Part shown: positions 51,046 to 60,693 of the stretch, piece by piece | Position numbering within the stretch: the first letter of the stretch is position 1 | Layout: each line of letters starts with the position of its first letter | Source of the DNA: Longimicrobiales bacterium | GTDB taxonomy: Bacteria > Gemmatimonadota > Gemmatimonadetes > Longimicrobiales > Gaopeijiaceae | Direction: 5' to 3' | Assembly (NCBI GenBank): GCA_958296005.1 | Contig: CATQHQ010000001.1 | Coordinates: forward strand, 1,115,652-1,179,651 | DNA: 64,000 nucleotides | Position numbers and translations under genes: made by a program | The notes under the pieces: generated by a model | The model's input: the letters and a program-made list of their open reading frames with translations, nothing else | What the model was told of the DNA's origin: nothing | Databases searched by the model: none

Positions 51046-52985
51046 TCCGCCGGGTGCCGGACGCCCGCGTCGCCGCCACCGTCGCCGCGCTGGTGCTTGC
51101 CCACGCCGCCTGCTCGCCCCAGCAGCCCACTGCATCCCGCCCCGTCTCCGACGGCGATTGGCCCGCCTACGGTCGCGACGCGGGAGGCGCCAAGTACTCG
51201 CCTCTGGCTCAGATCAACCGGGACAACGTGGCGCAGCTGCAAGTCGCCTGGACATGGGAGACCGGCGAAGCGCCGATCCCCGGCCCGATGGCGCCGATCC
51301 GCGGCCAGACGGTTCGGCCCGGCAACTTCGAGGCCACGCCCGTCGCCTACGACGGCGTCCTGTACCTCACCACGCCCTACAACCGGGTCGTCGCGCTGGA
51401 CGGCGCCACCGGCCAGCCCCACTGGGAGTACGACCCGCGCACCGTCGAGTGGGGCCAGCCGCCGAACGGAACCGGCTTCGTGCACCGGGGCGTTGCGCTA
51501 TGGGAAGGCCCCGACGAGCGCCGCATCTTCCTCAACACGCGCTGGCGTCTGATCGCCATCGACGCCGAGACCGGCGAGCCGATCGAGACCTTCGGCCACA
51601 AGGGCGAGATCGACCTCACCGAGAAGCTGCTCTGGCCCACCAACCGGCTTCACTATACCCAGACGTCGCCGCCGGTCGTCTTCGAGGACCTGCTGATCAT
51701 CGGCAACGGGGTCTGGGACGGGTTCGTCTACCCTCGCGACCCGCCGGGCAACATCCAGGCCTTCGACGTGCGAACCGGCGAACTGGCATGGTCCTTCAAC
51801 CTGATCCCGCAGCCAGGCGAGCCCGGCAACGAGACATGGGAGGACGGCAGCTGGGACTACACCGGCCACACGAACGCCTGGGCGCCGATGGTCGTGGACG
51901 AGGAGCGGGGGCTGCTCTTCGCCGGGATCGGCACCCCGTCCAACGACTACTACGGGGGCCACCGGATCGGGGACAACCTGTACGCCGAGTCCCTCGTGGC
52001 TCTCGACGCGCGCACCGGGACAAGGCAATGGCACTATCAGACGGTGCGCCATGGGCTGTGGGACTTCGACCTTCCCGGCGCGCCCGTTCTCATGACGTTG
52101 AACGTGGACGACAGGACCGTGGACGCGGTGGCCGTGGCGGGGAAGACCGGCTTCGTCTACACCTTCGAGCGGGAGACCGGCGAGCCCGTGTGGCCTATCG
52201 AGGAGCGTCCGGTTCCCGCCAGCGACGTCCCCGGCGAGCGAGCCGCCGCCACCCAGCCCTTCCCGACGCGTCCGCCCGCGTTCGCAGCCCAAGGCTTCAC
52301 CGCCGACGACCTGATCGACCTGACCCCGGCCCTGCGCCGGGAGGCGGAAGCCCTCACGGCCGGTTTCCGCTTCGGCCCGCTCTTCGAGCCCCCCTCGATG
52401 GAAGGCACCTTCGCGATGCCGGGCATCCTGGGCGGCGGCAACTGGGGCGGCGCGGCGTTCGACCCCGAGTCCGGCTTCCTCTTCGTCAAGTCGTCCGAGG
52501 AGCCCAGCCTGCTGAAGATCGGCCCCGCCGACCCGGAGACGACGGTAGGGGACTACGCAATAGACAGAAGTTCCTTCCGCACCTTGCGGGTCGCCGGCAA
52601 CGTTCCGATCTCGAAGCCGCCTTGGGGGACCGTGACCGCGATCGACATACACGCCGGCGAGATCGTCTGGCAGGAGCCCGTGGGGGAACGCCCGGAGATC
52701 AGGGAGAACCCGGCGCTGGCGGGAGTGGCGCTGCCGCCGCGGCTCGGGGTCGTCGGTCCGCCGGGGCCGTTCGTGACGGCTGGGGGGCTGGTCTTCCTCA
52801 CTGGCGGCTCCGACGTGCTGTACGCCTTCGACAAAGCCAGCGGCGACGTGCTCTGGGAAGGCCGCTTGCCCGCCCAGGGCTACGCCAACCCGATGACGTT
52901 CCAAGCTTCGGACGGGCGGCAGCTCGTGGTCATCGCCACGGGGGGACCCGACGGCGGGACTCTGGTCGCGTTCGGGTTGCCGTAG
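51042..52985 (+). CDS. PQQ-dependent quinoprotein alcohol/glucose dehydrogenase-like lipoprotein
   Basis: 647 residues from a GTG overlapping the M28 stop (GTGA). The lipobox is LAHAACS. The 8-bladed propeller starts WPAYGRDAGGAKYSPLAQI, then shows W-docking-type phrases (LQVAWTWETG, GKTGFVYTFERETGEPVWPIEERPVP, LPAQGYANPMTF). It uses PQQ and calcium to oxidise alcohols or sugars and passes electrons to the chain. Specific substrate is not clear. It is one of several PQQ or propeller proteins here. Confidence 0.92.
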   Translation: MIRRVPDARVAATVAALVLAHAACSPQQPTASRPVSDGDWPAYGRDAGGAKYSPLAQINRDNVAQLQVAWTWETGEAPIPGPMAPIRGQTVRPGNFEATPVAYDGVLYLTTPYNRVVALDGATGQPHWEYDPRTVEWGQPPNGTGFVHRGVALWEGPDERRIFLNTRWRLIAIDAETGEPIETFGHKGEIDLTEKLLWPTNRLHYTQTSPPVVFEDLLIIGNGVWDGFVYPRDPPGNIQAFDVRTGELAWSFNLIPQPGEPGNETWEDGSWDYTGHTNAWAPMVVDEERGLLFAGIGTPSNDYYGGHRIGDNLYAESLVALDARTGTRQWHYQTVRHGLWDFDLPGAPVLMTLNVDDRTVDAVAVAGKTGFVYTFERETGEPVWPIEERPVPASDVPGERAAATQPFPTRPPAFAAQGFTADDLIDLTPALRREAEALTAGFRFGPLFEPPSMEGTFAMPGILGGGNWGGAAFDPESGFLFVKSSEEPSLLKIGPADPETTVGDYAIDRSSFRTLRVAGNVPISKPPWGTVTAIDIHAGEIVWQEPVGERPEIRENPALAGVALPPRLGVVGPPGPFVTAGGLVFLTGGSDVLYAFDKASGDVLWEGRLPAQGYANPMTFQASDGRQLVVIATGGPDGGTLVAFGLP

Positions 52986-52992
52986 GTCGGAG

Positions 52993-54240
52993 ATGAACCG
53001 CGGGACGGCTGCCCGAACGGTCTCGAGGGGCTGGGTGCTGGTCGCCCTGGCGCTCGCGTCCTGTGGGGACGACACGCCCACCGGACCCGTCGTCGCAACG
53101 CTGACGGTCGAGCCCCAAGACGCGCTGATCGTGGGCACCGGCGCCTCGACGACCTATACAGCCATTGCCCTGGACGCCGCCGGCGCGCGCGTTCAGGCGT
53201 CGCCCGCATGGTCAGTCGCCGATCCCGACGTGGCCTCCGTCAGCGCCGGCGGGCAGGCGACCGGCGTGGCCAGCGGAACCACCACCGTGACCGCCACCGT
53301 CGACGGGGTCCGGGCCAGCGCGCGCCTGGAGGTCTTCGTCTCGGAGGAGGTCGCCCGCTACGAAGCTGGCCGGAGCTACTTCGGCCGTCGCAACTACGTG
53401 GAGTACATCCCCGGCGAGCTTCCCGTGATCCTGTCGGCGTCTCATGGCGGCGCGCTCTTGCCCCGGGAGACCCCCGACCGCACGTGGGGCACCGTCCGGG
53501 CCGACCGGAACACGGTGGAACTGGCCCTCGCCATGCGCGACGCTCTCGTCGAGCTCACGGGGTTTGCGCCCCACCTCGTCGTCTCCCATCTGCACCGGAG
53601 CAAGCTGGACCCGAACCGGGAGATCGAGGAGGCCGCCCAAGGCAACCCCTACGCCGAACAAGCGTGGCGGGAGTTCCATGCCCTGACCCGCGTCGCTCGC
53701 ATCGCCATCTGGGGCGCGTTCGGCGAGGGACTCTACCTGGACGTCCACGGCCACAGCCACGAGATCGCCCGCGTCGAGCTGGGCTACCTCCTCCGAGCCG
53801 AGAAGCTGAACGAGCCCGACGCCTCGTTGAACAGTCTGGCAGTGGTGCGCTGCACGAGCATCCGGGAGCTGGGGCGCGATTCGCCTATTCCCTTTTCCCA
53901 GCTGCTGCGGGGCGAGATGTCCTTCGGCGGCCTGCTGCAGGAAGAGGGCGTGCGGTCGGTTCCCAGCCCCGGCGACCCGTCCCCAGGCGACGCTCCCTAC
54001 TGGCGAGGCGGCTACAACACCCGCGAGCACGGCTCCCAAGCCGACGGCGAACTGATCAGCGGCATCCAGCTGGAGCACCACTGGCCCGGCCTGCGGGACA
54101 CGGAGGAGAACCGTCGCGACTACGCCGCCAAGGCCGCTCGAGTGATTCGGCGCTTCATGCTGGAGCACTTCGGCTACTTCGAGCCCGGCGTCGCCGGCCG
54201 CGCCAGCACCACCGCGGGCCAGACCGAGGCGTGTTCCTGA
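52993..54240 (+). CDS. Lipoprotein with Ig-like (Big2) domain and N-formylglutamate amidohydrolase-like domain
   Basis: 415 residues from ATG. The signal peptide ends LALASCGDD, a lipobox. Residues ~30-110 form a bacterial Ig-like domain (TVEPQDALIVGTGASTTYTA, DVASVSAGGQATGVASGTTT). From ~130 on is an N-formylglutamate amidohydrolase-like domain: LSASHGGALLP (metal His), LVVSHLHRSKLDPNREIEEA, LYLDVHGHSHE. Such enzymes release formate from formylated amino acids. Joining it to a lipoprotein Ig domain places it at the cell surface, which is unusual. It follows the PQQ gene by seven bases. Confidence 0.82.
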   Translation: MNRGTAARTVSRGWVLVALALASCGDDTPTGPVVATLTVEPQDALIVGTGASTTYTAIALDAAGARVQASPAWSVADPDVASVSAGGQATGVASGTTTVTATVDGVRASARLEVFVSEEVARYEAGRSYFGRRNYVEYIPGELPVILSASHGGALLPRETPDRTWGTVRADRNTVELALAMRDALVELTGFAPHLVVSHLHRSKLDPNREIEEAAQGNPYAEQAWREFHALTRVARIAIWGAFGEGLYLDVHGHSHEIARVELGYLLRAEKLNEPDASLNSLAVVRCTSIRELGRDSPIPFSQLLRGEMSFGGLLQEEGVRSVPSPGDPSPGDAPYWRGGYNTREHGSQADGELISGIQLEHHWPGLRDTEENRRDYAAKAARVIRRFMLEHFGYFEPGVAGRASTTAGQTEACS

Positions 54241-54387
54241 CCTGACCTCGCGTCCCCAGGAAACCAAATCGGCGGTTCGGGGTCTCAAACAAAGCAACAG
54301 CCCCGTCCGCCTTCCCGGTTCGCCCCGTCGGACCCGTCGGCCTACCTTCCGCCCCAAGGCCACGAGAGGGCACGAAAGGACCCGATC

Positions 54388-56319
54388 ATGCACGCAGCCG
54401 AACTCCAAGCCCTCCGAGTCGCTCGCCCGGCGATCCGGCGAACCGCCCGTGGCGTCGTCGTCCTTCTTGCCCTCGGGCTCGCCTCCTCGCCGCTGGCCGT
54501 CCCTGCCCGAGCCCAAGCACAGACCGGCACGATCACCGGCCGTGTCATGGCCGCCGTCGGCGGAGTTCCGCTGGCTGGAGCGCAGGTCGTGGTCGTGGGC
54601 ACCGGCGTTGGCCAGCGTGCCGGGCCGTCGGGCCAGTACCGCCTGACCGGGGTTCCTGTCGGCGAGCACGTCGTGGAGGCGCAAGCGCCCGGCTTCGTCT
54701 CGCAGCGGCAGGCCGTGACCGTCGCAGCCGGCCAGACCGTCGTCCTGGAGTTCGCCCTCCACGCCGGAAACGCTTTCCAGGACATGCAGGGGCGGCCCTC
54801 GGTCGAAGGGGCCGTCGCCGTCCAGGCGCGGGTGCTCGCCGGCCCCGGGTTCCGCGACTTCAACACCGAGTCCTACGCCCACATTCGGGAGAGCGACTTC
54901 CAGACCGTGGCCGCGTCGCCGCTGTCCACCTTCTCCATCGACGTGGACCGGGCCTCGTACGCCAACGTCCGCCGCTTCATCCAGTCCGGGGAGCGCCCGC
55001 CGATCGACGCGGTGCGGATCGAGGAGATGGTCAACTACTTCCCCTACGATTGGGGAAAGGTGACGGGCGACCACCCGTTCTCCGTTCGGACCGAGGTCTG
55101 GGAGGCCCCGTGGCGGCCCGAGCACAGGCTGGTTCGGATCGGCCTGCGCGCGCGCTCGGTGGAGACGGAGCGACTGCCGCCGGCCAACCTGGTCTTCCTT
55201 CTGGACGTGTCGGGGTCGATGGCCTATGCGGACAAGCTGCCGCTCCTCAAGCGGGCGTTCGCGTTGCTCGTCGAGCAGCTTCGCCCGACCGACAGGGTGG
55301 CGATCGTCGTGTACGCGGGGGCCGCCGGGCTGGTCCTGCCCTCGACGCCGGGCAGCGAGCGGGCCGAGATACTGGCCGCGCTGGAGCAGCTGGAGGCGGG
55401 CGGAAGCACGGCGGGGGGCGCGGGGATCCGCCTCGCGTACGAGACTGCCCGCGAGCACTTCATCGACGGCGGCAACAACCGGGTCGTGCTGGCCACCGAC
55501 GGCGACTTCAACGTGGGCGCCTCCAGCGACGGCGAGATGGTGCGGCTGATCGAGAAGGAGCGGGACGCCGGCGTCTTCCTGACCGTGCTGGGCTTCGGCA
55601 CCGGGAACTTGAAGGACTCGAAGATGGAGCAGATCGCCGACCACGGGAACGGCAACTTCCACTACGTCGACAACCTGTTGGAAGCCCGGAAGGTGCTGGT
55701 CGAGGAGATGGGCGGCACGCTCCTCACGTTGGCGAAGGACGTGAAGCTGCAAGTCGAGTTCAACCCCAAGCGGGTCGCCGGGTATCGGCTCATCGGCTAC
55801 GAGAACCGTCTGCTGGACGAAGAGGACTTCGCCGACGACACCAAGGACGCGGGGGAACTGGGCGCCGGGCACACGGTGACGGCGCTGTACGAAGTGGTGC
55901 CCGCAGGGGTCCCGGTGCCTCGGGGCGGCGAGACCGACTCGCTGCGCTACCAGTCGCGGCCCGTCGCCGAACCGTCCGACGAGTTCGCCGACGAGCTCAT
56001 GTACGTGAAGGTGCGCTACAAGGACCCGGATGGGACCAAGAGCAAGCTGCTCGACCACGCGGTGGCCGACGTGTCCGGCTCGCCGTCGGCGGACTTCCGC
56101 TTCGCGACGGCGGTGGCCGGGTTCGGAATGCTGCTCCGGGAGTCGCCTCACGCGGGGCAGTGGGAGCTGGACGACGTGATCGCGATGGCGGAGCGCGGCA
56201 GAGGCGACGACCCCCGGGGCTATCGGGGCGAGTTCGTTCGGCTCGTGGAGACGGTGCGCGACTTGGCGCTGCTGGACCGGGAAGCGAAGCGAACTACGTC
56301 CAGGCCGTGGTGGCGGTAG
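54388..56319 (+). CDS. Von Willebrand factor A protein with carboxypeptidase-regulatory-like N-terminus
   Basis: 643 residues from ATG. A signal peptide ends PARAQAQTG. Then a carboxypeptidase-regulatory-like beta domain (GTITGRVMAAVGGVPLAGAQV, YRLTGVPVGEHVVEA). A YfbK-type region (FSIDVDRASYANVRRFI, EEMVNYFPYDW) precedes the vWA fold with MIDAS motif LLDVSGSM near residue 275, TDGDFN and LGFGTGN. A C-terminal DUF follows. It probably mediates metal-dependent adhesion or complex assembly. It follows a 147-base gap with no gene seen. Confidence 0.92.
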   Translation: MHAAELQALRVARPAIRRTARGVVVLLALGLASSPLAVPARAQAQTGTITGRVMAAVGGVPLAGAQVVVVGTGVGQRAGPSGQYRLTGVPVGEHVVEAQAPGFVSQRQAVTVAAGQTVVLEFALHAGNAFQDMQGRPSVEGAVAVQARVLAGPGFRDFNTESYAHIRESDFQTVAASPLSTFSIDVDRASYANVRRFIQSGERPPIDAVRIEEMVNYFPYDWGKVTGDHPFSVRTEVWEAPWRPEHRLVRIGLRARSVETERLPPANLVFLLDVSGSMAYADKLPLLKRAFALLVEQLRPTDRVAIVVYAGAAGLVLPSTPGSERAEILAALEQLEAGGSTAGGAGIRLAYETAREHFIDGGNNRVVLATDGDFNVGASSDGEMVRLIEKERDAGVFLTVLGFGTGNLKDSKMEQIADHGNGNFHYVDNLLEARKVLVEEMGGTLLTLAKDVKLQVEFNPKRVAGYRLIGYENRLLDEEDFADDTKDAGELGAGHTVTALYEVVPAGVPVPRGGETDSLRYQSRPVAEPSDEFADELMYVKVRYKDPDGTKSKLLDHAVADVSGSPSADFRFATAVAGFGMLLRESPHAGQWELDDVIAMAERGRGDDPRGYRGEFVRLVETVRDLALLDREAKRTTSRPWWR

Positions 56320-56428
56320 GAGCCCCGCATCGGTTGCGTTCCCCTAAACGCGCGTTCAATCTTGTCAGGTTGGGAGAGGGGGCGCGGGTCCGCGCTCGCA
56401 AGGTTTTCGCAGGGGAGGAACGCGACGG

Positions 56429-58510
56429 ATGGAGAGCACTGGTAGGATCGGACTGCACGCAAAGAGGCCGCTGATCGGGAAGACGCTGGTCGCGTCGGCT
56501 GGAGTCGCGCTCGTCGCGGTGGGCGTCGCGGCAGGCGCCGGGAACGCGCTGGCCCAGGAGGGCGTCCGGGTGGAGGTCGAGCCCTCGGCGCTGGCGCTGG
56601 AGGTCGGCGACAAGGCCCAGGTCGTCGCTCGGGTCGTGGATGCGGGCGGCAACTTGGTGGACGTGCCCGTCCTCTTCGTCGCCAGCCCCCGGGGCGGCTT
56701 GGCCGTGGACCGATCCACCGGCGAGGTGGAGGCGCTGAAGGGCGGGCAGTACCAGGTCGTCGCTCGCGCCAGGGTGCAGGGCGGGGGAAGACCGTCGGCC
56801 AGCGTCGCCGTAACCGTGGCGTTCCCGCCGCTGGACCGGATCGAGATCTCGGAGCGAAGCGGCCGCTTCTACGTGGGGGCGACCGTCCGCCACAAGGCCC
56901 AGGTGATCGACCAAGCCGAAGACGTACGGGACGTCGAGGTAACGTGGAGCACGTCGGACGAGTCGGTGGCCACCGTCGACCGGTTCGGCTACTTCACCGC
57001 CCACGGCACTGGCGGCGTGGTCTTGTCCGCCCAGGCCGAGGGAGTCTCCGCCGAACTCCGGTACCGGGTCGTGGAGAACCCGGTCGCCGAGATCGAGGTC
57101 GCCTACTGGAAGGGGCCGCGCCCGTCGGGCACGCTCGAGAGTCGACCGGGCGAGGTGCACCGGACCGGGGACGTCCTTCACTTCGTCGCCTCTCCACGAG
57201 ACGCCGCGGGCGCCGAAGTGGACGACATGCCCGTCGCGTATGCGCTGGAAGCGGACCCCGACGCCATAGCCACAGGGGACTTCCCGCCGGCGGAAGTGGA
57301 CGACCAGGGCCGTTTCGTCGCCTACAAGCCCGGCGTGTACACCGTGACTGCCAGCGTGCCGGGCCACTCCGCCCGGGAGACGGTGGAGGTGTTGCCGCGC
57401 CACGTGGCCGAGGAAGTGGAGCTCGTGGGCCAGGGCGAGGTGCACAACGTGTCGACGTCGGACCTCTGGGTGTGGGAAGGCGTGGACGGACGCGACTACG
57501 CCGTCACGGGAACCCACAGCGGCCACGGCAGCATCTACTGGTGGGACGTGACCGATCCCGCAAGCCCCGTGCTTACCGACTCTCTGGTCGTGGACGCCCG
57601 CACCACCAACGACGTGAAGGTGTCCGAGGACGGCGAGCTCTGCGTGATCTCGCGGGAAGGAGCGTCCAACCGGCGCAACGGGATCGTCATCGTGGACTGC
57701 TCGGACCCGCGCAACGTCGAGATCGTCTCGACCTACGACGACCAGCTGACCGGCGGCGTGCACAACCTCTTCGTCTACGAGGACCACGTGTATGCGGTCA
57801 ACAACGGGGTGCGCTTCGACGTCATCAACATCGAGGACCCGACCGCTCCGCACAGGGTGGGCCGCTTCCAGCTGGACGCCCCCGGTCCCCGGATTCACGA
57901 CATCTGGATCGTGAACGGCGTCGCGTACACGTCCAACTGGGGCGACGGCGTCGCGGTGATCGACGTCGGCGGCGGCGGGAGGGGCGGTAGTCCGTCCAAC
58001 CCCGTCGAGATGGCGCGCTTCCGGGACATCGGCGGGCGCACCCACGCCGCGTTCCCCTACCTGAGTCCGACGGGACGCTTCTACATCTTCATGGGCGACG
58101 AGATCGGGCGTCCGGGCTTCGACGGCCAGGAGGCGGGTCGGACGCCGGAGTTCATGGCGGGCTACATCCACGTCGTGGACTTCACCGACCCCGAGCAGCC
58201 GGAAGAAGTCGCGCGCTACGAGATCCCCGAGGCCGGTTCGCACAACATGTGGATCGAGGACGACCGCCTCTACGCCGCCTTCTACAACGGCGGCTTGCGG
58301 GTCCTCGACATCTCCGGCGAACTGAAGGGCAACCTCTACCACCAGGGCCGCGAGATCGCGGTGTACAAGTCGTACGACCCCGACGGCGTCGTGGCCAACG
58401 CGCCCTTCACCTGGGGCCCGCAGATGCACAAGGGCAACCTCTTCTTCGCCGAATACTTCTCCGGCCTGTGGGCGGTGAAGCTTCAGCCCAGGCGGACGCT
58501 GGTTCCTTGA
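56429..58510 (+). CDS. Exported protein with Ig-like domains and LVIVD-type propeller
   Basis: 693 residues from ATG. A signal peptide ends AAGAGNALAQEG. Residues ~45-320 hold two or three bacterial Ig-like domains (VEPSALALEVGDKAQVVARV, STSDESVATVDRFGYFTAHG, YKPGVYTVTASVPGHS). Residues from ~345 are an LVIVD-like propeller (TNDVKVSEDGELCVISREG, GIVIVDCSDPRNVEIVSTYD, NLFVYEDHVYAVNNGVRFDV). The function is unknown; it is a surface or secreted protein. Its stop overlaps the next gene's TTG. Confidence 0.82.
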   Translation: MESTGRIGLHAKRPLIGKTLVASAGVALVAVGVAAGAGNALAQEGVRVEVEPSALALEVGDKAQVVARVVDAGGNLVDVPVLFVASPRGGLAVDRSTGEVEALKGGQYQVVARARVQGGGRPSASVAVTVAFPPLDRIEISERSGRFYVGATVRHKAQVIDQAEDVRDVEVTWSTSDESVATVDRFGYFTAHGTGGVVLSAQAEGVSAELRYRVVENPVAEIEVAYWKGPRPSGTLESRPGEVHRTGDVLHFVASPRDAAGAEVDDMPVAYALEADPDAIATGDFPPAEVDDQGRFVAYKPGVYTVTASVPGHSARETVEVLPRHVAEEVELVGQGEVHNVSTSDLWVWEGVDGRDYAVTGTHSGHGSIYWWDVTDPASPVLTDSLVVDARTTNDVKVSEDGELCVISREGASNRRNGIVIVDCSDPRNVEIVSTYDDQLTGGVHNLFVYEDHVYAVNNGVRFDVINIEDPTAPHRVGRFQLDAPGPRIHDIWIVNGVAYTSNWGDGVAVIDVGGGGRGGSPSNPVEMARFRDIGGRTHAAFPYLSPTGRFYIFMGDEIGRPGFDGQEAGRTPEFMAGYIHVVDFTDPEQPEEVARYEIPEAGSHNMWIEDDRLYAAFYNGGLRVLDISGELKGNLYHQGREIAVYKSYDPDGVVANAPFTWGPQMHKGNLFFAEYFSGLWAVKLQPRRTLVP

Positions 58511-59625
58511 GGCGAAGCCCCGGCGCCGCGGTCGCCGTCGCCGCTGTCCTCTCCCTCGCCTCGGCGCTGGCCGCCTCCTCGGGGTTCGCGGCCGCCCAGT
58601 CCTACTGGGTGTACGTCGCCGCCGAATCGGAGGACGAAGTCTCCCTCCTTCGCTACGACGCGGGGGGCGACTTGGTGGTGGAGAAGACGATCTCGACCGG
58701 CTGGCTGCCGGCGGAGATCGAGGCCCCCCACGGCGTCTTCGTGGACCCGACCGGCGAATACTGGTACCTGACGCTGGGGCACGGCTTTCCCAACGGCCAA
58801 CTGGTGAAGTACGAGACGGGCAGCGACGAGGTGGTGGGCGTGGCCGAGCTCGGGCTCTTTCCCGCTACGATCGCCGTGCCCCCCGACGGCGCCGTCGCCC
58901 TGGCGGTCAACGCCAACTTCCACGGCGACCACGTCCCGTCCACCGTGTCGATCGTGGACTTGGCGACGATGGAGCCCGTCGCGGACGTGCCCACCTGCAC
59001 GATGCCCCACGGCTCCCGCTTCAGCGCGGACGGTTCGAAGCACTACTCGGCGTGCATGATGGACAACCAGCTGGTGGAGATCGACGGCGCGAGCCTCAAG
59101 GTTGTCCGTCGGCTCGACCTGGTCCGCAACGCACCCGCGCCCGAGCCGATGGACGACCACATGGCCATGGCGCCGCCCGACGGCCACTGCTCCCCTACCT
59201 GGGCCACGCCTCATCCCGACGGCCGGCGCGTCTTCGTGCCCTGCAACCGCGGCGACGCGATCCTGGAGGTGGACCTGGAGAGCTGGCGGGTCGTCCGTCG
59301 TTTCGAAGCCCCGGGCGCGCCGTACAACTTGGACGTGACCCCGGACGGCGCGAAGCTCCTGGCCACCCTCAAGGGAAGCGCCCAGTTCGGCGTCTGGGAC
59401 TTGGCGACCGGCGAGCGCCTGCACCTGCTGGACTCGACGATGCGCGTGACCCACGGCGTGGTCGCAACCCCCGACGGGCGCTACGCCGTCGTGACCGTGG
59501 AGGGGATCGGCGGAGACCCGGGAACCGTCGAAGTGATCGACCTGGAGGCCGGCGAGCGGGTGGCGTCGGCGGCGATCGGCAAGCAGGCGGGCGGAATCGC
59601 GCTGTGGAAGATGGAGGGGCCGTGA
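58507..59625 (+). CDS. Exported YncE-like beta-propeller protein
   Basis: 372 residues from a TTG overlapping the previous stop (TTGA). A signal peptide ends GFAAAQSYWVYVAAESEDEV. Propeller repeats follow: APHGVFVDPTGEYWYLTLGHG, LGLFPATIAVPPDGAVALAV, TPHPDGRRVFVPCNRGDAILE, VTHGVVATPDGRYAVVTVEG. These match YncE/YVTN propellers. His and Cys residues (HMAMAPPDGHCSP) could bind metal; that is only a guess. It is coupled to the LVIVD gene and to the deacetylase. Confidence 0.87.
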   Translation: MRRSPGAAVAVAAVLSLASALAASSGFAAAQSYWVYVAAESEDEVSLLRYDAGGDLVVEKTISTGWLPAEIEAPHGVFVDPTGEYWYLTLGHGFPNGQLVKYETGSDEVVGVAELGLFPATIAVPPDGAVALAVNANFHGDHVPSTVSIVDLATMEPVADVPTCTMPHGSRFSADGSKHYSACMMDNQLVEIDGASLKVVRRLDLVRNAPAPEPMDDHMAMAPPDGHCSPTWATPHPDGRRVFVPCNRGDAILEVDLESWRVVRRFEAPGAPYNLDVTPDGAKLLATLKGSAQFGVWDLATGERLHLLDSTMRVTHGVVATPDGRYAVVTVEGIGGDPGTVEVIDLEAGERVASAAIGKQAGGIALWKMEGP

Positions 59626-60665
59626 GCACCCGAAGAGGAACCCACGTCATGACAACCAACCTTCGAGATCGCCTCGTCCTTCGACATTATCTCGTCGTCG
59701 CCGGGCTCCTGGCAGCGTCGGCAGCCTTGTCGGCGTGCGACCCCGGGTCTTCCGCCCGGCAGGCCGCGGCCGAGCCGGAACGCGAGCCCGGTTGGACCTG
59801 GAGCGATGAGCGCGTCATGGAGACCGTGAACGCGGTTCGCGCCGGCAGGGACCTCCAGCCCGCGCAATGGCCGGACGGGGCGCGAGTGGCGGTCCTCCTG
59901 TCCTTCGACGTGGACAACGAGACCGTCACCGGCCTTCGCTACGGCGACGCGACCGTGGGCTCCCTGTCCGAGGGCCAGTACGGCGCTCGACGCGCGCTGC
60001 CGCGGGTCGTCGATCTCCTCGACCGGGAGGGCGTGCCGGCCTCGTTCTTCATACCGGCGGTGAGCTTGGTGCTCGACCCGTCCCAGATCGGGGTGATCCA
60101 AGCGGCGGGGCACCACGAGTTCGCCGTTCACGGGTGGATTCACGAGCTCAACACCAGCTTGGACGCCGAGACCGAGCGGGCCTTGCTCCAGCGGGCCGTG
60201 GAGTACATGACCGAAGCCACCGGTACGCGGCCCCTGGGCTACCGGGCGCCGTCGTGGAACTTCAGCGCCAACACGCTGTCGATCATCCGCGAGATGGGGT
60301 TCCTGTACGACTCGTCGCTGATGGCCGACGACCAGCCGTACGAGATCGACGCCGCCGGGGAGCCCACGGGGATGGTGGAGCTGCCCGTCCAGTGGATCCT
60401 GGACGACGCGCCGTACTTCAACCCGCGCGGGGACAGCTACGCCAACCCCCGGGACGTGCTGCAAGTGTGGATCGACGAGTTCGAAGTCGCCCTGGCGGAG
60501 GGCACGATCTTCGTGCTCACGATGCACCCGCACGTGATCGGCCACCGGTCGCGGATCGTGGTGCTGGAGGAGCTGATCCGGTACGTCAAGGGCTACGGCG
60601 ACGACGTGTGGTTCGCGACGCACCTGGAGGCGGCCCAGTACGTCAAGGATCAGGCGGGGCTGTAG
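59622..60665 (+). CDS. Lipoprotein polysaccharide deacetylase (NodB-like)
   Basis: 347 residues from a GTG overlapping the previous stop (GTGA); an ATG at 59,649 with AGAGGAA is an alternative. A lipobox ASAALSACDPG follows the signal peptide. The deacetylase domain has LSFDVDNET (metal Asp), HEFAVHGWIHELN (His pair), GYRAPSWNFS and LTMHPHVIG. It most resembles the peptidoglycan or allantoinase-like branch. It would remove acetyl or other acyl groups from a cell-surface polymer. Confidence 0.87.
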   Translation: MSTRRGTHVMTTNLRDRLVLRHYLVVAGLLAASAALSACDPGSSARQAAAEPEREPGWTWSDERVMETVNAVRAGRDLQPAQWPDGARVAVLLSFDVDNETVTGLRYGDATVGSLSEGQYGARRALPRVVDLLDREGVPASFFIPAVSLVLDPSQIGVIQAAGHHEFAVHGWIHELNTSLDAETERALLQRAVEYMTEATGTRPLGYRAPSWNFSANTLSIIREMGFLYDSSLMADDQPYEIDAAGEPTGMVELPVQWILDDAPYFNPRGDSYANPRDVLQVWIDEFEVALAEGTIFVLTMHPHVIGHRSRIVVLEELIRYVKGYGDDVWFATHLEAAQYVKDQAGL

Positions 60666-60693
60666 GGCGAGAGCGCCCATCGGAGCGGGCGAG

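Noticed and set aside
54241..54387. Gene or RNA in the gap before the von Willebrand A gene
   Set aside because: No start with a ribosome site, no domain and no strong hairpin was seen. It is taken as a promoter region.
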